From: Amycolatopsis roodepoortensis
GTDB lineage: Bacteria > Actinomycetota > Actinomycetes > Mycobacteriales > Pseudonocardiaceae
Reading direction: 5' to 3'
NCBI RefSeq assembly: GCF_014873915.1
Contig: NZ_JADBEJ010000005.1
Coordinates: forward strand, 1,054,001-1,118,000
Length of the DNA: 64,000 nucleotides
A program made the translations under genes and the position numbers. This document shows positions 42,765 to 51,440 of the stretch, in pieces (the first letter of the stretch is position 1; every line of letters begins with the position of its first letter). The notes under the pieces are model-generated. The model ran no database searches and was not told where the DNA came from. It worked only from the letters and a program-made list of their open reading frames with translations.

Positions 42765-43730
42765 ATGACGAAAACGGCCCCGCTCCGGATCCTCCTGTGG
42801 CACGTCCACGGATCCTGGACCGAATCCTTCGTGCAGGGCGGCCATCGCTATCACTTGCCGCTGCTCGCCGAGGGCGGGCCTTGGGGACGCGGTCTCAGCG
42901 GCCGTGACTGGCCCTCCGCCGAGGAGATCCCGGTCGACGAGCTGAAAGACCACGACTTCGACGTCGTCGTACTCCAGCGGCCCGAGGAGATCCACCTGGC
43001 GGCGCGGTGGCTGCACCGCCGTCCCGGCAAGGAAGTCCCCGCCGTCTACGTCGAGCACAACACACCCCGGGAGCACGCGGCCACGACCCGGCATCCGCTG
43101 GCCGACCGGGACGACATCCCGCTGGTCCACGTGACCCACTTCAACGAACTGATGTGGGACTCCGGTCTCGCGCCCACGGTGGTCGTCCCGCACGGCATCC
43201 CCGATCCGGGTGAGCGCTACACCGGGGAACTCCCCCACGGCGCCGCCCTGATCAACGAACCGGCGCGGCGCGGGCGGATCACCGGAACCGATCTGCTCCC
43301 CGCCTTCGCGGAGATCGCACCGGTCGACGTATTCGGGATCGGCAGTGAAGAACTCGAAGGCCGTCATCCCGCGGTGCGTCCCGGCGGCGACCTGCGCAGC
43401 CGGGAACTCCACGCCGAGGCCGCCCGGCGCCGCGTCTACCTGCACACCGCCCGGTGGACGTCGCTGGGGCTCTCGTTGCTCGAAGCGATGCACCTCGGCA
43501 TGCCGGTCGTCGCGCTGGCGACCACCGAAGCCGTTCTCGCGGTCCCGCCCGACGCCGGCGCCGTCTCGACGGACATCGACGTACTCGCGCGGGCCTACCG
43601 CGAACTGATCCATGAACCCGATTTCGCCGTCTTGGCAGGGAAATCCGCTCGCGAGTTCGCCTTGAGCCATTACGGGCTCGACGCGTTCCTCGACCGCTGG
43701 GACGCCCTGCTGACCGAGGTGACCGCTTGA
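42765..43730 (+). CDS. Glycosyltransferase (GT4-like, GT-B fold)
   Basis: The 321-residue protein has a GT-B-like arrangement with ILLWHVHGSWTESFVQGGH at the N-terminus and a C-terminal LHTARWTSLGLSLLEAMHLGMPVVALATTE donor-site block with the ExxxxxxE-like pattern. The donor and acceptor are unknown. ATG 42765 is used. It ends 29 bp before the ATG of the next glycosyltransferase. Confidence 0.88.
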   Translation: MTKTAPLRILLWHVHGSWTESFVQGGHRYHLPLLAEGGPWGRGLSGRDWPSAEEIPVDELKDHDFDVVVLQRPEEIHLAARWLHRRPGKEVPAVYVEHNTPREHAATTRHPLADRDDIPLVHVTHFNELMWDSGLAPTVVVPHGIPDPGERYTGELPHGAALINEPARRGRITGTDLLPAFAEIAPVDVFGIGSEELEGRHPAVRPGGDLRSRELHAEAARRRVYLHTARWTSLGLSLLEAMHLGMPVVALATTEAVLAVPPDAGAVSTDIDVLARAYRELIHEPDFAVLAGKSAREFALSHYGLDAFLDRWDALLTEVTA

Positions 43731-43759
43731 CCACGCCGACCGCGGCGGGAAGGAGTCCG

Positions 43760-44977
43760 ATGAGGATCGCGATGGTTTCCGAACACGCCAGCCCGCTCGC
43801 CGCGCTCGGCGGCGTGGACGCCGGTGGCCAGAACGTCCATGTCGCCGAGCTTTCCGCCGCGCTGAGCAGGCAGGGCCACGACGTCACCGTCTACACGCGG
43901 CGCGAGAACCGGCGCGTCGCCGCGACGGTCGAGACGCCGGACGGCTACCGCGTCGTCCATGTCCCGGCGGGCCCGGCGAGGAAGCTGCCGAAGGACGAAC
44001 TGCTGCCGCATATGGGGGAATTCGGGCGGGTGCTGCGCTCCCGCTGGGCCAAGGACCGGCCGGACGTCGTCCACGCGCATTTCTGGATGTCCGGCCTGGC
44101 TTCGATTCTCGCGGCGAAGGATCTCGGCATCCCGGTGACCCAGACCTTTCACGCGCTGGGCGTGGTGAAACGACGCTATCAAGGCAAAAAGGACACGAGC
44201 CCGGCCGAACGGATCCGGCTCGAACGGATGATCGCCAAACAGGCCGACCGGGTGATCGCGACCTGTTCGGACGAGGTCTTCGAACTCGTGCGGATGGGCC
44301 TGCCGCGCTCACGCGCCTCGGTCGTCCCGTGCGGAGTCGACCTGACCGAGTTCACCCCGGACGGTGAAACCGCACCCCGCACGGCCCGGCACCGGATCGT
44401 CAGCGTCGGAAGGCTGGTGCCGCGCAAGGGTTTCGACCTCGCCATCGCCGCGCTGCCCTCGCTCCCGGACACGGAACTGGTCATCGCCGGCGGCCCGGAC
44501 TCCGGCCCGCTCGCCGGGGCTCCGGAAGTGCGGCGGCTTCAGGCGATCGCCGACCGGGCCGCCGTCGCCGACCGCGTACGCCTGCCGGGCCTGGTGTCCC
44601 GTGAGAACATGCCCGCCCTCCTGCGCTCCGCCGACGCGGTGGTGTGCACGCCTTGGTACGAACCGTTCGGCATCGTGCCCCTCGAGGCGATGGCGTGCGG
44701 TGTCCCGGTCGTGGCGACCGCCGTGGGCGGGCTGACCGACACCGTGGTCGACGGCGTCACTGGTCTGCTGGTGCCGCCTCGAAGCCCGAAGGACCTGGCG
44801 GCGGCGCTGCGGCGGCTTCTCGGCGACGCTTCGGCGCGCGAGTCGTTCGGGATCGCGGGGACCGACCGGGTTCGGGCGCGGTACTCGTGGGATCGGGTGG
44901 CGGCGGATACTTTGCGCGCTTACGGGCGCGTTTCGAGTGGGGAGACTGAGGTGGCTACCGCCGCTTCGCCTTCTTGA
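43760..44977 (+). CDS. Glycosyltransferase family 4
   Basis: The 405-residue protein starts MRIAMVSEHASPLAALGGVDAGGQNVHVAELSAAL, the nucleotide-sugar-facing start of GT4 enzymes, and has the donor site PWYEPFGIVPLEAMACGVPVVATAVGGL (E-x7-E). ATG 43760 with GGGAAGGAG upstream is chosen over the overlapping TTG at 43727. It is probably cotranscribed with the previous glycosyltransferase. Confidence 0.93.
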   Translation: MRIAMVSEHASPLAALGGVDAGGQNVHVAELSAALSRQGHDVTVYTRRENRRVAATVETPDGYRVVHVPAGPARKLPKDELLPHMGEFGRVLRSRWAKDRPDVVHAHFWMSGLASILAAKDLGIPVTQTFHALGVVKRRYQGKKDTSPAERIRLERMIAKQADRVIATCSDEVFELVRMGLPRSRASVVPCGVDLTEFTPDGETAPRTARHRIVSVGRLVPRKGFDLAIAALPSLPDTELVIAGGPDSGPLAGAPEVRRLQAIADRAAVADRVRLPGLVSRENMPALLRSADAVVCTPWYEPFGIVPLEAMACGVPVVATAVGGLTDTVVDGVTGLLVPPRSPKDLAAALRRLLGDASARESFGIAGTDRVRARYSWDRVAADTLRAYGRVSSGETEVATAASPS

Positions 44978-44998
44978 GCTTTGCTGCCCGGCGCGCGT

Positions 44999-45315
44999 GT
45001 CGCGAAAGTGGCTTTCGGGACGTCTGATGTCCCGAAAGTGGCTTTCAGGACATGGCTCACTGCAGCCGGTGTTGCGAAAGCCGCTTTCGCAACGTTGAAG
45101 GTTGCGAAAGCGGCTTTCGCAACGCTGGCCGCAGGAGGATGTCCCGAAAGTGGCTTTCGGGGCACCGGCCGGAGGGGTGTGTGGAAATAGAGACAGTGAA
45201 CGCCCTATTTCCACACACCCACCACGCTCGGTCACTCTCGTCCATGATCGGGCGCCGTGGTGCTCGGTCACCAAGCCCAATCCGGCGCGCATGTCGCGAA
45301 AGTGGCTTTCGCATC
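44999..45315. repeat. Cluster of six 23-bp palindromic repeats
   Basis: Copies lie at 44999-45021, 45029-45051, 45071-45093, 45101-45123, 45141-45163 and 45293-45315. The 45071 and 45101 copies carry GTTGCG...CGCAAC arms where others have GTCGCG...CGCGAC or GTCCCG...GGGAC, that is, compensated changes. The spacer 44978-45330 between convergent glycosyltransferase genes holds these repeats and one hairpin but no gene. Confidence 0.85.
45175..45220. terminator. 16-bp perfect inverted repeat within the repeat cluster
   Basis: GGGTGTGTGGAAATAG at 45175-45190 and its inverse at 45205-45220, with a 14-nt loop. It sits between convergent genes and could stop transcription from either side. Confidence 0.6.
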
Positions 45316-45330
45316 ACCCCAAGAACCAGC

Positions 45331-46224
45331 TCACCCCACATACCGTCGCGCGACCGAGTTCCGCTGCGACTCCTCCAGCAGCACCAGCCCCCGCTCCACC
45401 CCGGCGGGCACCACCGCGCGCTCCCGCAGCACCCACGGGATCCCCCGCACCGCTTCCGCCACCGCCGCGAACGTCGCCCGGTCGAAGGGCGCCGAACGCA
45501 GCACCGCGACCATCCGGCGCGCGATGCTGCCGAGAGGACGTCTCAACCACAACGTCCACAGCGTGTTCCGGATGCCGAGCTGCCGTCGCCGCCGCGGATC
45601 GCGGACGGCCGAGGGGGCGTGATGGATCACCATCTCCTCGTCCCAGCACATCCACCAGCCCTTGGCCGCGAGGTCGAGGGCGAACAGCTCTTCCTCTCCC
45701 CCGAGCCACATCCGGTCGGAAAAGCCGCCGACGTCATGGAAGGCACGGACGCGGACGGCCGACAGGCCCGCCATGACGCCCAGCAGCGCCGGGCCGGGCA
45801 GCCAATCCGGGCCGGGGACCGGCGAATACCGCAGTTCCGGGGTGATCGGATCCTCGGTCAGCGACGGCTCCACCAGGCACCGCCCGGTCACCACACCCAG
45901 TCCGGGGTGGGCGTCGAGCTGCTCGGCGGCGCGCCGCAGTGATCCCGGCTGCCACCGGGTGTCGTCGTCGCAGAACGCCACATACGGCGTCTCCACCTCA
46001 CGGACGGCGAGATTGCGCGCGACGGCGCCGAGGTTCCGCGGCGAGCGGATCACCCGGATCGACGGGAACCGTTGCTCGACCGCGTCCGCCGTGCCGTCGC
46101 CGGAAGCGTTGTCCACCACCACGATCGGCGCCGCGTCGGGCAACGCGGTCATCGAGCCGAGGGTCTCCAGCAGTTGCGCGCGCCGGTTGTGCGTGATCAC
46201 CACGACCGTGATCCGGTCCGTCAC
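45331..46224 (-). CDS. Glycosyltransferase family 2
   Basis: The 297-residue protein has the GT2 start (ITVVVITHNRRAQLLETLGS), IVVVDNASGDGTAD, the metal-binding CDDDTRW, and the ED-like GGEEELFALDLAAKGW. The GTG at 46224 is chosen because GGAGG lies 6 bp upstream, one base after the upstream gene's stop. It is membrane-peripheral and paralogous to the next gene. Confidence 0.9.
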   Translation of the reverse strand: MTDRITVVVITHNRRAQLLETLGSMTALPDAAPIVVVDNASGDGTADAVEQRFPSIRVIRSPRNLGAVARNLAVREVETPYVAFCDDDTRWQPGSLRRAAEQLDAHPGLGVVTGRCLVEPSLTEDPITPELRYSPVPGPDWLPGPALLGVMAGLSAVRVRAFHDVGGFSDRMWLGGEEELFALDLAAKGWWMCWDEEMVIHHAPSAVRDPRRRRQLGIRNTLWTLWLRRPLGSIARRMVAVLRSAPFDRATFAAVAEAVRGIPWVLRERAVVPAGVERGLVLLEESQRNSVARRYVG

Positions 46225-46225
46225 T

Positions 46226-47098
46226 TCATCCTCCATGGGCGTGTTCCAGAACGCGGATGCGGCGCTCCACTGAAGCGGGCAGCCGTTGCCGGTCGGCGAG
46301 CGCGCGGGGCAGCCGCCGCAGCACCCCGGCGAGGGCGCCGAGCACATGTGGTTCCCGGGGAACCCTTGCCAGCACACGGAATCCTTCGGCCAGACAGCGA
46401 CGCAGGGGCCGCCTCATCACTGTGATCAGCATCCGGTTGCGAAGTTCGGCGCGCTCACGCCACGACGACGAAGGCCGCACCGGCGATGGATGGTGGTGCG
46501 CCCGCACGTCCTCCGCGTAGCAGAGCCACCAGCCGCGCGCCGCCAGATCGTAGGACAGCAGCCGCTCCTCGGCACCGAAATGCAGCAGGGGATGGAAACC
46601 CGCGGCCTGCAGATAGGCGGTCCGGCGGACGACCGCGGAGCAGGCGAGGAACCCGAGTACGGCCGGCCCGGGAAGCCCGTCGGGCCTGCCGAGCGGGCTG
46701 GCGGCCATCAACGAGACGACCGGGTCCTCCTGTTCCGCTTCACCCACCAGGGTTTTCGCGGCGACCAGGCCGACGTCTTCGTGGGTGTCGAGGATGCGCT
46801 CGGCCTCGGCGAGCGCGTCGTCAGCCCACCAGGAATCGTCGTCGCTGAAGGCGACGTACGGCGTCCGCGCCACCGCGACCCCGAGATTCCGCGCGGACAC
46901 ACCGATGTTGCGTGGCAACCGGACGACGCGCACGCCCGGGAACGTGGCGGCCATGTCCGCCGTACCGTCGGAAGAGCCGTTGTCCACCACCACGATCGGC
47001 GGTGGGGGCCGCAGCGCCGCCAGCCGCCGCAACGTCCGTTCCAGTTCCGGGGCCCGATCGCGCGTGGCGATCACCACCGTCGTCGCGGGCGCGCTCAT
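46226..47098 (-). CDS. Glycosyltransferase family 2
   Basis: The 290-residue GT2 enzyme has TTVVIATRDRAPELERTLRR, VVDNGSSDGTAD, FSDDDSWW and a GAEERLLSYDLAARGWWLC acceptor block. It is the middle gene of PPT-GT2-GT2 and shares several blocks with the downstream copy, so they arose by duplication. Its start overlaps the pyruvyl transferase end (47095-47098). Confidence 0.92.
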   Translation of the reverse strand: MSAPATTVVIATRDRAPELERTLRRLAALRPPPPIVVVDNGSSDGTADMAATFPGVRVVRLPRNIGVSARNLGVAVARTPYVAFSDDDSWWADDALAEAERILDTHEDVGLVAAKTLVGEAEQEDPVVSLMAASPLGRPDGLPGPAVLGFLACSAVVRRTAYLQAAGFHPLLHFGAEERLLSYDLAARGWWLCYAEDVRAHHHPSPVRPSSSWRERAELRNRMLITVMRRPLRRCLAEGFRVLARVPREPHVLGALAGVLRRLPRALADRQRLPASVERRIRVLEHAHGG

Positions 47099-47982
47099 CG
47101 CACCGGCCTGGTCTTGAGCGCCTTCACCATCTCCCGCACGAGCCCGTCGTCACCGGGCAGCGCGCGCAACGCGGCCACCGCCCGGCCCTGCACCGAAGAA
47201 CACCAGCGCCACCAGGAGTCGAGCACGTCACGGTTGCCCGCCTCCTCGGCCGGGACGAGCGCGGGCCAGCCGAGCGCGTCCGCCTGCGCGGTGACCTTGC
47301 CGCCGCCCTCGACCGGGTCGATGGCCAGTGCGGGCACGCCCGCCTGAAGGCTCAGTGCCAGCCCGTGCAGCCGCGTCGTGACCACGACGTCGAGATGCGA
47401 CAGAATCGAGGTGAACTGGTCCGGTGTCTCACAGCGTTCCCAATCCGACGCCGCCAGCCGCGTGTCGAGCGGCACCCTGGCGCAGTCCACCCCGGCGATC
47501 CACTCCTTCACCGAGGCGTGCACCGCCGCGTGCCGGCCGAAGTCGCCGTATTCCCGCTGTTCCGGCGCCAGGATCACGCCGGTCACCAGAACCGTGTCGG
47601 TCGGCACGCCGAGGGAGAGATCCGGCGCGCCGACCCCGCCCCGGTCCCGCGCGAAGACCTCGTCGAAGGCCGTGACCGTGTCGTCCTCCGGATCGATCAC
47701 CGAGACCCCGACGGCGATCCGGCGGCAGTGGGCGAACCTGCGATGCACCTCGCGCACCTGCCTGCCGTGCGCGGGCCCGCAGACGAACACCACGTGGCTG
47801 TACCGTGCCGGATCCACCTCTTCGTAGTTCACGTCGCCCGGCCGGTACACCGGGCTCCACGCCAGGTCGTGCGGAAGCCCCATGGTCGACAGCGCCTCAC
47901 CGACCCTGCGCATGCTGAGTACGTCTCCTGCCGTCGCTTCGCCGTGCCGGAAGCTCGCCCAGCCGATCACCAATGCACGCAT
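47095..47982 (-). CDS. Polysaccharide pyruvyl transferase family protein
   Basis: The 295-residue GT-B-like protein has MRALVIGWASFRHGEATAGD at the start and VVVTTRLHGLALSLQAGVPALAIDP near the C-terminus, the WcaK/CsaB pattern. It would transfer a pyruvyl ketal to a glycan. It heads the minus-strand GT2 operon and is divergent from the UXS-like gene. Confidence 0.88.
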   Translation of the reverse strand: MRALVIGWASFRHGEATAGDVLSMRRVGEALSTMGLPHDLAWSPVYRPGDVNYEEVDPARYSHVVFVCGPAHGRQVREVHRRFAHCRRIAVGVSVIDPEDDTVTAFDEVFARDRGGVGAPDLSLGVPTDTVLVTGVILAPEQREYGDFGRHAAVHASVKEWIAGVDCARVPLDTRLAASDWERCETPDQFTSILSHLDVVVTTRLHGLALSLQAGVPALAIDPVEGGGKVTAQADALGWPALVPAEEAGNRDVLDSWWRWCSSVQGRAVAALRALPGDDGLVREMVKALKTRPVR

Positions 47983-48052
47983 ATCGGAGGCGTACCCGGC
48001 ATCGGCGGATTCACACGGTTTTTCCCGCCTTCACCGGGGGTAGCCAGTCGCC

Positions 48053-49012
48053 ATGGACAGAGTGCTGGTGACCGGGGGCGCGGGTTTCGTCGGCTCGCAT
48101 CTGTGCGAACGCCTGCTGGACGCGGGAACGGAGGTCGTCGCGGCCGACAATTTCGCCACGGCCGTCATGGCCAACGTGGCCCATCTCCTCGACCGTCCGG
48201 GGTTCCGGCTCCTCTCCCGTGACGTCACCGTTCCGATGAGCGCGCCGGGCCCGTTCGACGCCGTCTTCCATCTGGCATCGGCCGCGTCGCCCCGTGACTA
48301 TTTCCGCCTTCCGCTCGAGACGCTGCGCGCGGGCTCGCACGGCACCGAGCGGGCGCTGGACATCGCCGAACGCGACGGCGCGCGATTCGTCCTCGCCTCG
48401 ACGAGCGAGGTGTACGGCGACCCGCGGGAGCACCCGCAGCGCGAGGAATACTGGGGCCACGTGAACCCGATCGGACCGCGCAGCGTCTACGACGAAGCCA
48501 AGCGGTACGCCGAAGCGCTCACTTCGGCCATGCGCCGGGAACGGGGCGTGAACACCGGCATAGCGCGGATCTTCAACACCTACGGCCCGCGGATGCGCCC
48601 CGACGACGGCCGCATGATCCCGACGTTCATCGGGCAGGCGCTGGCGGGCGAACCGCTCACCGTGACCGGCACCGGCGATCAGACCCGTTCCCTGTGCTAC
48701 GTCGACGACACGGTCCGCGGGCTGATCGCGCTGGCCGATTCCGACGTGCCCGGCCCGGTGAATCTGGGCAATCCGCACGAACTCACCGTCCGGCGGATCG
48801 CGGAGGAGATCCTCGCGGTCACCGGCAGCGCGTCGCGGATCGAGTATGTCGAAGCGGCGGTCGACGATCCGTCCCGCCGGTGCCCGGACATCTCCCGTGC
48901 CCGCCGGGAACTCGGCTGGGAGCCGGAAGTCCCACTGACGGAAGGACTTCCGCGCACCGTCGCCTGGTTCGCGCGGCCGCGGTCCGGCCCGTACCCGGCC
49001 GCCGGCGCCTGA
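48053..49012 (+). CDS. UDP-glucuronate decarboxylase-type NAD-dependent epimerase
   Basis: The 319-residue extended SDR has VLVTGGAGFVGSHLCERLLDAG, active-site YDEAK (Tyr, Lys), and the UXS-typical STSEVYGDPREHPQREEYWGHVNPIG and RIFNTYGPRM blocks, so it probably decarboxylates UDP-glucuronate to UDP-xylose. It lies near a UDP-glucose dehydrogenase-type gene (54409), which could supply its substrate. The C-terminal tail is short. Confidence 0.88.
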   Translation: MDRVLVTGGAGFVGSHLCERLLDAGTEVVAADNFATAVMANVAHLLDRPGFRLLSRDVTVPMSAPGPFDAVFHLASAASPRDYFRLPLETLRAGSHGTERALDIAERDGARFVLASTSEVYGDPREHPQREEYWGHVNPIGPRSVYDEAKRYAEALTSAMRRERGVNTGIARIFNTYGPRMRPDDGRMIPTFIGQALAGEPLTVTGTGDQTRSLCYVDDTVRGLIALADSDVPGPVNLGNPHELTVRRIAEEILAVTGSASRIEYVEAAVDDPSRRCPDISRARRELGWEPEVPLTEGLPRTVAWFARPRSGPYPAAGA

Positions 49013-49030
49013 ACGTTCACCCCGCCGCGT

Positions 49031-49083
49031 GTCGCGAAAGCCACTTTCGGGACGTCAGATGTCCCGAAAGTGGCTTTCGCGAC
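49031..49083. repeat. Pair of 23-bp repeats forming one hairpin
   Basis: Copies at 49031-49053 and 49061-49083 are exact inverse complements with a 7-nt loop, located 19 bp after the epimerase stop, and may serve as its terminator. The rest of 49084-49238 holds no gene; it likely carries the carbamoyltransferase promoter. Confidence 0.85.
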
Positions 49084-49238
49084 GCCTCGGCACTCCAGTG
49101 AATCCCCCGAGAGACGCTTCGCTCTGTAGCGACGTCCTGGGCTTTTACGCCGCATCGTTTATCGCCGACCGCACCGGGTAGCGCTACGGGAGTAAGCGCG
49201 GGTCACGGCCCGCGTCCCCCGACCGGAGAGGTGGCCCG

Positions 49239-50861
49239 GTGCGCATACTCGGTGTCAACGCCGTTTTCCACGACCCGGCCGCGGCCCTCGTGGTCGACGG
49301 CGAAATCGTGGCCGCGGCGGAGGAAGAACGGTTCAGCCGTCGCAAGCACGGCAAGCGGCCGGTGCCGTTCTCCGCTTGGGAACAACCTGCCGAAGCCGCC
49401 GCGTGGTGTCTGGCGGAGGCCGGAATCTCCGCGCAGGATCTCGACGCCGTCGGCTATTCGTACGATCCGGCGCTCGTCGAGCCGGGTCTGGCGGGGCACG
49501 ACGGGAAGAACGAATGCCTCCGCACCGATTTCGCCCGCCGGGCGCCCGCGTTCCTCAAGGCGGCCTTGCCGGGGCTGGATCCCGCGACCGTACGGTTCGT
49601 CCGGCATCACGTCGCGCACGCCGCCTCGGCCGCGCTCGCCGCGCCGTTCGACGACTGCGCGGTCCTGGTGGCCGACGGCCGGGGCGAGAGCACGTCCTAT
49701 CTCGCGGGCGAGTACCGCGACGGCAAGTTCGAGGAGCTGGCCGAGCAACGGCTCCCCCATTCACTCGGGCTGATGTACGAGGACCTCACCGAGCACCTCG
49801 GGTTCGCCCGCTCCAGCGACGAGTACAAGGTCATGGCGCTGGCCTCCTACGGGAAGCCCCGCTTCCTCGACCGGATCGCGGAAAGCGTGCACACCAACGG
49901 TCTCGGGTTCCGCACCGACGAGATCGACTGGGCCTCCTTCGCGCCCGCCGTCGAACCGGGGCAGGAACCCGGTCAGGTCCACGCCGACCTGACCGCGAGC
50001 GTGCAACGCTGCCTGGAGGACGTGCTGCTCGAACTCGCGGCCAAGATCCACGAGCACACCGGGCACACCGACCTCGCGATGGCGGGCGGGATCGCGCTCA
50101 ACTGCGTGGCCAACACCCGGCTCCACGCCGAGGGACCGTTCGACCGGATCTGGGTCCAGCCCGCCGCCGGTGACGCCGGTACCGCGCTCGGCGCGGCCCT
50201 GCAGCTCGCGGCCGACTTCGGGGAACGCGGTCGCCCGATGACCGGCGCGGACCTGGGCCGCGGCTGGACGGACGACCAGCTGGAGAACGCGCTCAAGACC
50301 GCGAACGTCCGCTACGAACGGCCGGACGACGTCGCCGAGGCCGTCGCCGAAGCGCTGGCCGAAGACCGGATCGTGGCCTGGTTCCAGGGCCGGTCCGAAT
50401 TCGGCCCCCGCGCGCTCGGCCACCGTTCGCTGCTCGCGCATCCCGGCCACGAGGCCAATCTGGAACGGCTGAACGACGTGAAGGGCCGCGAGCAGTTCCG
50501 CCCGGTCGCCCCCATGGTGCTCGCCGAACGCGCGGGCGAGATCTTCTCCCGCGGCCCGCTTCCCAGTCCGTACATGCTTTTCGTGCACGACGTCGCGCCG
50601 AAGTGGCGGGATCGCATCCCCGCCGTCACCCATGTCGACGGCACCGCCCGCGTGCAGACCGTCGACCCGGGCGAGGAACCGCTCGTGGCGCGCATGCTCG
50701 GCGCGTTCGAACGGCGTACCGGCGTCCCGGCCGTGGTCAACACCAGCCTCAACACCGCGGGGAGGCCGATGGTCGATTCCCCGCGCGACGCGCTGGAGTG
50801 CTTCGGTTCGGCCCCCATCGACCTGCTCGCCCTCGGACCTTTCGTGGTCCGCCGTCCCTGA
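49239..50861 (+). CDS. Carbamoyltransferase (NodU/CmcH family)
   Basis: The 540-residue protein has MRILGVNAVFHDPAAALVVDG at the start, EEERFSRRKH, RHHVAHAASA (metal-binding His pair near residue 122), GGIALNCVANTRL, and the YrdC-like C-terminal block GRSEFGPRALGHRSLLAHP. It transfers carbamoyl from carbamoyl phosphate via carbamoyladenylate onto a hydroxyl of a sugar or antibiotic. The GTG at 49239 has GGAGAGG upstream. It starts the glycan operon, so the acceptor is probably a sugar of this glycan. Confidence 0.93.
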   Translation: MRILGVNAVFHDPAAALVVDGEIVAAAEEERFSRRKHGKRPVPFSAWEQPAEAAAWCLAEAGISAQDLDAVGYSYDPALVEPGLAGHDGKNECLRTDFARRAPAFLKAALPGLDPATVRFVRHHVAHAASAALAAPFDDCAVLVADGRGESTSYLAGEYRDGKFEELAEQRLPHSLGLMYEDLTEHLGFARSSDEYKVMALASYGKPRFLDRIAESVHTNGLGFRTDEIDWASFAPAVEPGQEPGQVHADLTASVQRCLEDVLLELAAKIHEHTGHTDLAMAGGIALNCVANTRLHAEGPFDRIWVQPAAGDAGTALGAALQLAADFGERGRPMTGADLGRGWTDDQLENALKTANVRYERPDDVAEAVAEALAEDRIVAWFQGRSEFGPRALGHRSLLAHPGHEANLERLNDVKGREQFRPVAPMVLAERAGEIFSRGPLPSPYMLFVHDVAPKWRDRIPAVTHVDGTARVQTVDPGEEPLVARMLGAFERRTGVPAVVNTSLNTAGRPMVDSPRDALECFGSAPIDLLALGPFVVRRP

Positions 50862-50876
50862 CCTTGGAGGTGTGTC

Positions 50877-51440
50877 GTGATCGAAGAACACTTCGCAGCG
50901 TTGAGCGAGGCCGCCGGGAAGTCAGCTTCCTGGTCGCCGAAGATCCGTGACTGGGGTGACCATCTGGCCACCGTGCTGTCCTCGGGCGGACGGCTGCTCG
51001 CGTGCGGCAACGGCGGGAGCGCCGCCGAAGCCCAGCATCTCACCGGCGAGCTGGTCGGCCGGTTCCGCAACGACCGGCAGCCGTTCTCGGCGATCGCCCT
51101 GCACGCGGACACCTCCGCCGTGACGGCCATCGTCAACGACTACGGCGAGCACGAGGTCTTCGCCCGCCAGGTGCGCGCGCACGGCCGCTCCGGCGACATC
51201 CTCGTCTGCCTTTCGACCAGCGGAGGGAGCCAGAACGTCGTCGCGGCCGCGAAGGCCGCCCACGAACTCGGCATCACCACCTGGGCGATCACCGGCCCCT
51301 CCCCCAACCCGCTGGCCGCGCTGTGCGACGACGCGATCCCGGTGGAGGCGCCGTCGACGGCCACCGTGCAGGAGGTCCATCTCGCGCTGGTGCACGCTCT
51401 GTGCACCGCGTTCGACGACGCGCTGGGGGTGCCCACGTGA
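50877..51440 (+). CDS. gmhA: SIS-domain sedoheptulose-7-phosphate isomerase (GmhA-like)
   Basis: The 187-residue protein has CGNGGSAAEAQHLTGELVGRF and ISTSGGSQN-like (CLSTSGGSQNVVAAAKAA), the sugar-phosphate loops of GmhA, plus the late VQEVHLALVHALCTAFD with Glu/His. It converts sedoheptulose-7-phosphate to D-glycero-D-manno-heptose-7-phosphate, the first step to ADP- or GDP-heptose. GGAGG at 50866. Its stop overlaps the next start (GTGA). Confidence 0.9.
   Translation: MIEEHFAALSEAAGKSASWSPKIRDWGDHLATVLSSGGRLLACGNGGSAAEAQHLTGELVGRFRNDRQPFSAIALHADTSAVTAIVNDYGEHEVFARQVRAHGRSGDILVCLSTSGGSQNVVAAAKAAHELGITTWAITGPSPNPLAALCDDAIPVEAPSTATVQEVHLALVHALCTAFDDALGVPT

Noticed and set aside
51002..51436. 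N-terminal extension of the HldE-like gene
   Set aside because: It is the SIS-domain gene read in another frame; the true start is GTG 51437.
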